Part shown: positions 1 through 5,502 of the stretch, one piece after another
Layout of the letters: each line of letters starts with the position of its first letter
Numbering within the stretch: the first letter of the stretch is position 1
From: Nitrosomonas sp. UBA6494
Lineage (GTDB): Bacteria > Pseudomonadota > Gammaproteobacteria > Burkholderiales > Nitrosomonadaceae
DNA: 5,502 nucleotides
Direction: 5' to 3'
NCBI GenBank assembly: GCA_002435335.1
Contig: DJMI01000014.1
Coordinates: 1 to 5,502 of the forward strand
The notes under the pieces: generated by a model
Seen by the model: the letters and a program-made list of their open reading frames with translations, nothing else
Database searches by the model: none
What the model was told of the DNA's origin: nothing
Translations under genes and position numbers: made by a program

Positions 1-150
1 TGTCGGACTTAAGCAATCGTAGCGAGCCGAGTGGGAGAACGAGTGCAGATTTTCTCAATTTTGAGGCGCATAGTTAACCTATGCAACGAAAAATTGAGAA
101 AATATGAACCGTTATCCCACCGGCGCAGTAGATTAGCCTTAAGTCCGACA
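1..150. repeat. MITE-like 150-bp imperfect palindrome with 13-bp terminal inverted repeats
   Basis: The ends are perfect inverted repeats: TGTCGGACTTAAG at 1-13 and CTTAAGTCCGACA at 138-150. Further paired arms nest inside: 15-18 with 131-134, 26-29 with 121-124, 31-40 with 111-120 (9 of 10), 49-62 with 90-103 (14 of 14), and 68-73 with 79-84 around a TTAAC loop. The whole unit could fold into one long interrupted hairpin. It has no coding capacity. Small size, terminal repeats and symmetry fit a non-autonomous miniature inverted-repeat element or a REP-like repeat. I cannot assign it to a transposase family. Its left end coincides with the window edge, so no target duplication can be tested and the repeat may extend further left. 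It begins 68 bp past the anmK stop codon and could also end or stabilise that transcript, although no U-tract follows the stem. Confidence 0.75.
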
Positions 151-218
151 GACTCCTAGTATGATCATTTTGCCTGCATTTGCCCTACAGAGCGGCAGCT
201 TCTGACATGCGGTCGCGG

Positions 219-1319
219 TTAGGCCGGATAAATCGCCCCTAAAACCCTGGATCCCTTGGCGCCGGTCACGGCGGAAATGTTGCCTGGTCTTCGTAGTAGC
301 GTTTGCCGTGCTAGCCACGCAAATGCCAATGCTTCCACCCAGTCAGCCGCCACCCCCAATTGATCGGAGGTTGCCAAATATTTTCCCGGCAATGCTCTGC
401 CGAGTTTGCGCATCAATGAAATATTATGTGCACCGCCACCACAAACATATACCGCTTCAGCGCCAGAGCAATAATTCATGACGGCATCAGCAATCGCCGT
501 CACTGTTAATTGCAGCAGCGTCGCTTGTACATCTTGCGGCAACTCATTGCCAGTTAATTTGTCTTCCAGCCATTGCAGATTGAACAAATCCCTACCGGTA
601 CTTTTAGGCGGTTCGTACACAAAAAAGGACTCCGCCAGCATAGCGGTCAGCAATGCCGGAATCACACGCCCGGTCTCTGCCCATTCGCCATTCTGATCGT
701 AAGTATCTCCTCGATGCCGAAAACACCATGCATCCATTAACAGATTTCCCGGTCCGCAATCAAAGCCGGCAATTGTCGCGCGCGGGTTAAGATTGGTGAT
801 ATTCGCGATACCACCGATATTGACAATGACGCGATGATGCTCGGTGTCATTAAAAATCGCATCATGAAATGCCGGTACCAGCGGAGCACCCTGTCCCCCT
901 GCGGCAATATCCCGGCTTCTGAAATCAGCTACTACCGTTATGGATGTCAGTTCGGCCAATAACGCCGCATTGACAAGTTGAATCGTATAATTCTTGCTTT
1001 TCTCCGGACAATGGCGGATCGTTTGACCATGGCATCCGATTGCAACAATTTGCTCGGCTGCGAGTCCTGATTCCTCTAATAAAGCCGATACTGCTTCTGC
1101 ATATAAATGGGATAACCGGTTGCTCAGAATCGCAGCGCGGTTCAGTTCGTCGTCCCCCGATTGATGCAACAAAAGCAATTGCTGCCGCAAAGATTGCTGG
1201 TACGGCAAAAAATAGGTTTGCAACAGATTTGGTGTTTCAGTTTTGAAACTGACCAGAACGGCATCGACACCATCCAGGCTTGTGCCCGACATAATGCCAA
1301 TATAGTAATCGGATTCCAA
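219..1319 (-). CDS. anmK: Anhydro-N-acetylmuramic acid kinase AnmK
   Basis: This cytoplasmic enzyme opens and phosphorylates 1,6-anhydro-MurNAc with ATP to give MurNAc-6-phosphate, part of peptidoglycan recycling. The 366-residue product matches the usual length (about 365-370) and is complete. Visible family motifs are MSGTSLDGVD (10-19, phosphate-binding loop), GCHGQT (95-100), GGQGAPLVPAFH (141-152), NIGGIAN (167-173), GFDCGPGN (185-192, whose Asp187 matches the known catalytic Asp), PKSTGRDLFN (238-247) and VCGGG (292-296, nucleotide side). The start is a TTG at 1317-1319. No ATG or GTG lies in frame between the upstream stop (TAA at 1372-1374) and it, and the next ATG is residue 10, inside the first conserved loop. 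No clear Shine-Dalgarno sequence precedes the TTG, so initiation may be weak. The gene lies 88 bp downstream of the M23 peptidase gene on the same strand and is probably co-transcribed. No classical terminator is seen in 151-218. Confidence 0.95.
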   Translation of the reverse strand: MESDYYIGIMSGTSLDGVDAVLVSFKTETPNLLQTYFLPYQQSLRQQLLLLHQSGDDELNRAAILSNRLSHLYAEAVSALLEESGLAAEQIVAIGCHGQTIRHCPEKSKNYTIQLVNAALLAELTSITVVADFRSRDIAAGGQGAPLVPAFHDAIFNDTEHHRVIVNIGGIANITNLNPRATIAGFDCGPGNLLMDAWCFRHRGDTYDQNGEWAETGRVIPALLTAMLAESFFVYEPPKSTGRDLFNLQWLEDKLTGNELPQDVQATLLQLTVTAIADAVMNYCSGAEAVYVCGGGAHNISLMRKLGRALPGKYLATSDQLGVAADWVEALAFAWLARQTLLRRPGNISAVTGAKGSRVLGAIYPA

Positions 1320-1367
1320 CGAATTACCGGTATCTTGAACGCAAAGTGTGAAATGAATCGGATTATG

Positions 1368-1400
1368 TTAATTGACGGCATGGATCAAGCCGCCAATTAA
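1368..1400 (-). promoter_or_regulatory. Intergenic RNA hairpin between M23 peptidase gene and anmK
   Basis: Read on the minus strand, TTAATTGGCGGC is followed by a 9-nt loop (TTGATCCAT) and GCCGTCAATTAA. All 12 positions pair in the minus-strand RNA, one of them as a G·U wobble. In plus-strand RNA the same position would be an A·C mismatch, so the structure suits transcription toward anmK. It begins 7 nt after the peptidase stop codon and ends 48 nt before the anmK start. No U-run follows, so it is not a typical intrinsic terminator. A role in partial attenuation, RNA processing or 3'-end protection is inference. Confidence 0.5.
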
Positions 1401-1407
1401 TCACGAA

Positions 1408-2748
1408 TTATTCCAGTGCTGCCAGATGTATGCTGCGCATGATATTCAAACGCGCCACCAACGTTTGCGTTTCTTTCTGGAAGTTATTCAAATCCTTTTT
1501 AGCGATTGGCGGTGCGGTCGGCAATATCACTTTAGTCGGATCACGCTGCACACCATCGATGCGCAATTCGTAATGCAAATGAGGTCCTGTTGCCATGCCG
1601 GTGGAGCCCACATAGCCGATAACTTCACCTTGATTGATCCGCTTTCCTTTGCTCATTCCACTGGCAAATCGGGATAAATGACCGTAAGCGGTTTCGTACT
1701 TACCGTTATGCTTCAATACCACCAGATTACCGTATCCTTTCTGCGAACCGGAAAATGCAACGATACCGCTAGCTGTTGCCTTTACCGGCGTACCGGTTGG
1801 AGCAGCATAGTCAATGCCGCGGTGCGCACGCCATTCTTTCAGGATAGGATGAAAACGCGCATGGGTAAAACCTGAGCTGACTCGAGTAAAATCGAGTGGC
1901 GATAACAAAAATGCTTTACGTAAACTTTCACCTTCCGGTGTGTAATAACCGTCCGTACCGTTGGATGATTTGAAGTAAATCGCTTGATGTGATTTTCCTT
2001 TGTTGACGAACTCTACCGCCAAAACTCGTCCGGTTTTAGCTCGTCTCCCATTATTACTGGATAACGTTTCATAAACGACGGTAAAGCGATCGCCTTGGCG
2101 TAAATCGCGATGAAAATCAACTTCCGACGCCAGAATCTCGGTCATCTGTATCGCAATACCGTTCGGTATGCCTGCATTATCGGTTGCTGCAAACAACGAT
2201 CTGTGAATCACGCCCGACTTCATGTGAATTTGACTTTCCAACTCGATCGGTTGTTCGGTCATCACGAATTCATCGTCCGTTTTTTCCATCAAAAACAATT
2301 CTTCATTGCCAAACATATAGCGTAACGTCAATAGCTCGCCATCCGCGGTCGTTTGCGCATAAATGGTCTTGCCAGGCCTGAGTTGACGCATGGCGCGACT
2401 GGTACGTGCCGCTTGCAAGAAATCAGAAGAATCTTGGTTGCTAATATCCAATCGATTTAAAATGGTTGCAATGGTATCGCCGCGGCGTATACTTTCCTGC
2501 CGCCAGAAAGTCTGATTGGCTTGCGCCTCCGAAAGCGCTTCAGGAATAGAGAGATCCAGATCGAGAACCACTTCTTCGACTTGAACTTCGCTAAACGAAG
2601 GGGAATTTGGTGCAATACCGAATGCAGTTACGATGCCGAAGAGTGGAATGCTGGATAGAGCTACCAGCCAGCGAATTGATTTTTTAGTTAATTTTGATGA
2701 TTTTTGAGCTAGAATCCTTTGTTTACTGCTAATGGGTGCATATAGCAT
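1408..2748 (-). CDS. Membrane-anchored M23 family peptidoglycan endopeptidase (MepM-like)
   Basis: Likely a zinc DD-endopeptidase cutting peptide cross-links of peptidoglycan in the periplasm, allowing wall growth and turnover. With the start at 2748 it has 446 residues, close to E. coli MepM (440). In order: a short basic cytoplasmic N-terminus; a membrane segment or uncleaved signal at about 24-46, after Thr-Lys-Lys; a LysM-like stretch near 88-130 (RRGDTIATILNRL); a middle domain; and a C-terminal LytM/M23 domain at about 285-410. Zinc ligands are His309 and Asp313 (HRGID) and His392 (GPHLHYE), with His357 (YGHL) and His390 as catalytic histidines. The set is complete, so it should be active rather than an EnvC/NlpD-type activator. 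An in-frame ATG at 2778 would add ten residues, but the ATG at 2748 has a strong GGAGGT upstream, and the N-terminus then resembles that of the Neisseria homologue as I remember it. First gene of a probable unit with anmK, divergent from tyrS. Confidence 0.93.
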   Translation of the reverse strand: MLYAPISSKQRILAQKSSKLTKKSIRWLVALSSIPLFGIVTAFGIAPNSPSFSEVQVEEVVLDLDLSIPEALSEAQANQTFWRQESIRRGDTIATILNRLDISNQDSSDFLQAARTSRAMRQLRPGKTIYAQTTADGELLTLRYMFGNEELFLMEKTDDEFVMTEQPIELESQIHMKSGVIHRSLFAATDNAGIPNGIAIQMTEILASEVDFHRDLRQGDRFTVVYETLSSNNGRRAKTGRVLAVEFVNKGKSHQAIYFKSSNGTDGYYTPEGESLRKAFLLSPLDFTRVSSGFTHARFHPILKEWRAHRGIDYAAPTGTPVKATASGIVAFSGSQKGYGNLVVLKHNGKYETAYGHLSRFASGMSKGKRINQGEVIGYVGSTGMATGPHLHYELRIDGVQRDPTKVILPTAPPIAKKDLNNFQKETQTLVARLNIMRSIHLAALE

Positions 2749-2757
2749 TGATGAAGT

Positions 2758-2763
2758 ACCTCC
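2758..2763 (-). promoter_or_regulatory. Ribosome binding site deciding the M23 peptidase start
   Basis: GGAGGT on the minus strand (ACCTCC as written) lies 9 nt before the ATG at 2746-2748. The alternative in-frame ATG at 2776-2778 has only pyrimidine-rich GCCTGTCCGTTA before it. This favours the shorter 446-residue product. Confidence 0.75.
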
Positions 2764-2793
2764 AGTCATTCGTATCATTAACGGACAGGCGCG

Positions 2794-2824
2794 AGTCTAC
2801 CATGAAAACGGGCAAAACAGGCAA
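2794..2824 (-). promoter_or_regulatory. Weak candidate promoter for the M23 peptidase-anmK unit
   Basis: On the minus strand TTGCCT (2819-2824) and TAGACT (2794-2799) each match the sigma-70 consensus at 4 of 6 positions. The spacer is long, 19 bp. A TGG directly before TAGACT gives an extended -10 element that could compensate. Transcription would start near 2787, leaving a leader of roughly 40 nt that contains the GGAGGT site. This is a consensus match by eye only; some promoter must lie in this divergent region, but this may not be it. Confidence 0.25.
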
Positions 2825-2857
2825 GTGAAAAATCGATTAAATTACCCAAATCGCTAC

Positions 2858-2863
2858 TATAAT
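2858..2863 (+). promoter_or_regulatory. tyrS promoter -10 box
   Basis: A perfect TATAAT sits 28 bp before the tyrS GTG. At 17-bp spacing the -35 position reads GATTAA (2835-2840), a poor match to TTGACA, so the promoter probably relies on its -10 and the AT-rich surroundings or an activator. Initiation near 2870 would give a leader of only about 20 nt. That is too short for a T-box or other leader-based sensor, and none is seen. Confidence 0.55.
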
Positions 2864-2891
2864 CTTTTAAAATCATAAAGTTGAATTTACT

Positions 2892-4094
2892 GTGAACAAG
2901 TCAATAAAATCTGATCTTGAAATTATAAAACGTGGATGTCATGAGCTATTGGTTGAAACAGAGCTGGAAAACAAGCTTATTTCCGGGAAACCACTGCGTA
3001 TTAAAGCCGGATTTGACCCAACCGCACCCGATTTGCACCTAGGACACACCGTATTACTAAACAAATTGCGGCAACTACAGGATATGGGGCATCACATTTT
3101 GTTTCTGATCGGTGACTTCACCGGCATGATCGGCGATCCGACCGGAAAAAATACTACTCGTCCGCCCCTGACGCGCGAACAAGTATCTGAAAACGCCAAA
3201 TCGTATACCGACCAGGTTTTCAAAATATTACAACCGGAAAAGACCGAAGTCGTGTTCAATTCGACTTGGATGGACAAACTGAATGCTGCGGATTTGATAA
3301 AACTGGCCGCCACACACACGGTGGCACGTATGCTCGAAAGAGATGACTTCAGCAAGCGCTACCGTAACAATCAGGCCATTGCAATCCATGAATTTCTCTA
3401 CCCTTTGATCCAAGGTTACGATTCAGTCGCACTCAAAGCGGATCTAGAATTAGGCGGCACTGATCAAAAATTCAATTTGCTGATGGGACGCGAATTACAA
3501 AAGGTTTTCGGCCAGCCGCAGCAATGCATCCTGACCATGCCGTTATTGGAAGGGCTAGATGGCGTTAACAAAATGTCCAAGTCCATGAACAATTATGTCG
3601 GTATCACGGAATCTCCAAAAGAAATTTTCGGTAAACTGATGTCAGTGTCAGATCAATTGATGTGGCGTTATTTTGAATTACTGTCGTTTGAATCGCTGTC
3701 AACCATTCAGCAATGGCGAGAAGAAGTCGGAGGGGGTCGTAATCCACGTGACATCAAAGTAAAGCTGGCCCAAGAAATCGTTGCTCGTTTTCATAGTCAA
3801 CGCGATGCCGAGGAAGCACTGGCAGATTTCGAAGCACGGTTTAAGCACGGTGCTTTACCCGATGAGATACCGGAAAGCTTCGTTCAAATCACGGATAACG
3901 ATATACCACTCTCGCAATTGCTGAAACAAACCGGATTAACCTCCAGTACCAGCGAAGCACTGCGTATGATCGAACAAGGTGCGGTTAAATTGGATGGTCA
4001 GAAAGTAGAAGATAAGTCGCTCAAAGTCCAACGGGGAAATACTGTGATCATTCAAGTCGGGAAACGAAAGTTTGCAAAAGCGATCATTGAATAA
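2892..4094 (+). CDS. tyrS: Tyrosyl-tRNA synthetase (TyrZ-like subclass)
   Basis: Class I aminoacyl-tRNA synthetase that activates tyrosine with ATP and charges tRNA-Tyr, acting as a cytoplasmic homodimer. The 400-residue protein is full length. The HIGH motif appears as HLGH (49-52) after GFDPTAPDL; FTGMIGDPTGK (76-86) and HEFLYPLIQGYDS (166-178) line the active site; GGTDQKFN (188-195) is the conserved helix with the tyrosine pocket; KMSKS is at 227-231. A C-terminal S4 RNA-binding domain spans about 339-399. These motifs match the shorter TyrZ-like subclass common in proteobacteria such as Pseudomonas rather than the E. coli type. The start is GTG, and the alignment with family N-termini as I remember them supports it; no strong Shine-Dalgarno sequence precedes it, only AAAG near 2876-2880. 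It is divergent from the M23 peptidase gene and convergent with the oxidoreductase gene. No alteration of key residues is seen. Confidence 0.97.
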   Translation: MNKSIKSDLEIIKRGCHELLVETELENKLISGKPLRIKAGFDPTAPDLHLGHTVLLNKLRQLQDMGHHILFLIGDFTGMIGDPTGKNTTRPPLTREQVSENAKSYTDQVFKILQPEKTEVVFNSTWMDKLNAADLIKLAATHTVARMLERDDFSKRYRNNQAIAIHEFLYPLIQGYDSVALKADLELGGTDQKFNLLMGRELQKVFGQPQQCILTMPLLEGLDGVNKMSKSMNNYVGITESPKEIFGKLMSVSDQLMWRYFELLSFESLSTIQQWREEVGGGRNPRDIKVKLAQEIVARFHSQRDAEEALADFEARFKHGALPDEIPESFVQITDNDIPLSQLLKQTGLTSSTSEALRMIEQGAVKLDGQKVEDKSLKVQRGNTVIIQVGKRKFAKAIIE

Positions 4095-4153
4095 CCGCAA
4101 TTCAATGCAACATTCGTGTTATCCAAGGAATCTCACCGGTATCGATAAAAGAC

Positions 4154-4185
4154 AAAAAGCGCAACCTAAAAAAGCTGCGCTTTTT
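4154..4185. terminator. Bidirectional rho-independent terminator between convergent genes
   Basis: AAAAAGCGCA (4154-4163) and TGCGCTTTTT (4176-4185) are perfect 10-bp arms around a 12-nt loop. On the plus strand the GC core is followed by TTTTTCTTT (tyrS side); on the minus strand it is followed by TTTTTGTCTTTT (oxidoreductase side). It lies 60 bp past the tyrS stop and 73 bp past the other gene's stop, so it can end transcription from both. The rest of 4095-4257 shows no further gene or repeat. Confidence 0.88.
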
Positions 4186-4257
4186 CTTTAATTACTGCAG
4201 CTGTACAAGTCGTTTCAGCAGTAGTAGTCTGGCACCAAAACAAAAGCAGTCATCAAC

Positions 4258-5502
4258 TTACCCTACGCTGTTTATACAACGCTCGATCCATTGCGCCGTT
4301 AATTTTTCCTGTACAGTATTCTGACGCAATCGCATTGCCAAACCTGGGAAATCCACCTGATCCAGTGGCTGATCCTGATTAAAGCATGAGAACACGTAAG
4401 TGATCTTACCGGTTTCCGGATCCTGATGCGGTTGCAAACACTGCGCACAAATTTCTTTCATCATGCACTGCATCGGTGAATTAATCGAACCAATGGCAAA
4501 ATGATCCGCTTTCAAATACGGCTTGAGCTGATTATGCCGCGCCACACCGACAGCAGCCATCATACGATCAGAGCCGATGGCGATGATATGCCCGGCATCC
4601 GACAATGCAACCGGCTGCTCACCCAACTCACCACTTGCATACGCCACCATCGCTTGCACGATATTACCGACAAAGCTTTTATCCTGCGGCCGGGTTGGTG
4701 TGAAACCTGGTGCTTCATCGCAACACCAGACAACGATATCCGCAGCCGCTTCGATTTCGGCCACTTTATAACGATCCACCAACTTCTTGTAACCGGCAAA
4801 ATACAGCACTTTCGATCCCGCTGCGCGTGCAGCAGCACCGATTGAGAACAGCACCGCATTGCCTAAACCGCCGCCTACCAGCACCACCGTTTCATTGTGG
4901 GGGATTTCAGTCGGTGTACCGGTTGGCCCCATTAATATGACCGGCTCACCCGGTTTCAGCGACACGCACAAATTGGACGACCCACCCATTTCCAAAACGA
5001 TCAGTGAAACCAAGCCTTGTTTAAGATCAACCGAGGCACCGGTCAGAGCCAAGCCTTCCATCGCCAGTCGAGTTTCGTTACGCACCATGGCTTGCGTTGC
5101 GTAATTCTGAAAACGATAAAACTGCCCAGGTTGAAAATGCTCTGCCGCCATCGGTGCATGTACCACGACCTCGACGATATTCGGCGCCAGTCTTTCCACT
5201 TTGTGAACCGTTGCCCGCAATTGCCGATTGAGATCAGCAAAAAATTGCTGTGCCGATTGCGGCGATACCGGTTTTACACGCTCCAATACCCGGCTGACGA
5301 TCGGATAACCTTGCTTGGCGCTCGACATCGCTTTCACTACATTTCCTGAAAACGATGGATGTAAGTCACCGAAGAAACTAATGAAACGTCCATCTTGTTC
5401 ATCCCGGTAACGGCTAAGCAATACCGCCGGATTATCCGGTTTGGGATTGGCATAAGCCGGCTTCACCGGATTGCCGTTCTCATCGCATGCAATGAAATAA
5501 CG
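4258..5502 (-). CDS. C-terminal part of a large FAD/NAD(P)-binding iron-sulfur oxidoreductase (PyrK/GltD-related), 5' end off window
   Basis: The frame stays open to the window edge (the upstream residues read RYFIACDENGNP), so the gene begins outside the window; a GTG at 5464-5466 is internal, not the start. The visible 414 residues divide into three parts. First, about 1-75 contains FISFFGDLHPSFSGNVVKA and a GYP motif, likely the linker after a GltD-like flavin domain. Second, about 95-340 is a ferredoxin-reductase-like module of the PyrK/NfnA kind, with FAD-side PGQFYRF near 125-131 and the nucleotide-binding VLVGGGLGNAV near 207-217. Third come four cysteines at 346, 352, 355 and 373 that could hold a [2Fe-2S] cluster. 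Such fusions probably move electrons between NAD(P)H, flavin and iron-sulfur centres in the cytoplasm; the substrate is not readable here. From memory, proteins of this type are annotated simply as FAD-dependent oxidoreductases of about 1,000 residues or more. It faces tyrS across a shared terminator. Confidence 0.82.
   Translation of the reverse strand, partial: RYFIACDENGNPVKPAYANPKPDNPAVLLSRYRDEQDGRFISFFGDLHPSFSGNVVKAMSSAKQGYPIVSRVLERVKPVSPQSAQQFFADLNRQLRATVHKVERLAPNIVEVVVHAPMAAEHFQPGQFYRFQNYATQAMVRNETRLAMEGLALTGASVDLKQGLVSLIVLEMGGSSNLCVSLKPGEPVILMGPTGTPTEIPHNETVVLVGGGLGNAVLFSIGAAARAAGSKVLYFAGYKKLVDRYKVAEIEAAADIVVWCCDEAPGFTPTRPQDKSFVGNIVQAMVAYASGELGEQPVALSDAGHIIAIGSDRMMAAVGVARHNQLKPYLKADHFAIGSINSPMQCMMKEICAQCLQPHQDPETGKITYVFSCFNQDQPLDQVDFPGLAMRLRQNTVQEKLTAQWIERCINSVG

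Noticed and set aside
1..150. The palindrome as a CRISPR repeat, attachment site or replication origin.
   Set aside because: There is only one copy, with no spaced repeats, no integrase gene, and no DnaA-box cluster.
1142..1381. A 79-codon minus-strand frame overlapping the start of anmK.
   Set aside because: It is an out-of-frame shadow of anmK with no recognisable domain, and most of it overlaps codons constrained by the kinase.
1362..1388. Possible minus-strand promoter for anmK: TTGATC (1383-1388) and CATAAT (1362-1367).
   Set aside because: The spacer is only 15 bp, and both boxes overlap the loop and foot of the 12-bp hairpin. The match is as likely due to AT-rich composition.
2779..2891. 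A T-box, riboswitch or small RNA in the divergent region before tyrS.
   Set aside because: The likely tyrS leader is about 20 nt, and no stem-loop or conserved T-box element is visible.
4501..4845. A 114-codon plus-strand frame inside the oxidoreductase gene.
   Set aside because: It is antisense to a well-conserved coding region, rich in His, Arg and Cys as expected of a shadow frame, and has no sensible neighbours.
5464..5466. GTG as the start of the right-hand oxidoreductase.
   Set aside because: The frame continues open to the window edge with family-like residues upstream, and no ribosome site precedes this codon.

Overview
The window reads as ordinary chromosome of a betaproteobacterium, most like Nitrosomonas or a relative. 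That placement rests on remembered protein resemblance, moderate GC, and the gene order tyrS / M23 peptidase / anmK. No search was run, so the genus is an inference. Four protein genes fill most of the window, and all intact frames look healthy.

Layout. Positions 1-150 form a near-complete imperfect palindrome with perfect 13-bp terminal inverted repeats, probably a small non-autonomous mobile or repetitive element (MITE-like). Positions 151-218 hold nothing I can name. On the minus strand, 219-1319 is anmK (anhydro-N-acetylmuramic acid kinase), and upstream of it 1408-2748 is a membrane-anchored M23 peptidoglycan endopeptidase. The 88-bp gap between them carries a 12-bp hairpin that pairs fully only in the minus-strand RNA. 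Positions 2749-2891 are a divergent control region, followed by tyrS (tyrosyl-tRNA synthetase) on the plus strand at 2892-4094. A strong bidirectional terminator at 4154-4185 separates tyrS from a convergent minus-strand gene. From 4258 to the right edge lies the C-terminal part of a large FAD/NAD(P)/iron-sulfur oxidoreductase whose N-terminus is outside the window.

How the genes fit together. The M23 enzyme cuts peptide cross-links in the cell wall. AnmK phosphorylates anhydro-MurNAc released during wall turnover, so the pair makes a plausible wall remodelling and recycling operon. The association of tyrS, M23 peptidase and anmK is, as I recall, conserved in other proteobacteria such as Pseudomonas, where erpA follows anmK; here the palindromic element lies downstream of anmK instead. 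The oxidoreductase looks functionally unrelated. I see no undescribed multi-gene system. The items most worth a second look are the palindrome, the intergenic RNA hairpin, and the unusual cysteine spacing in the oxidoreductase.
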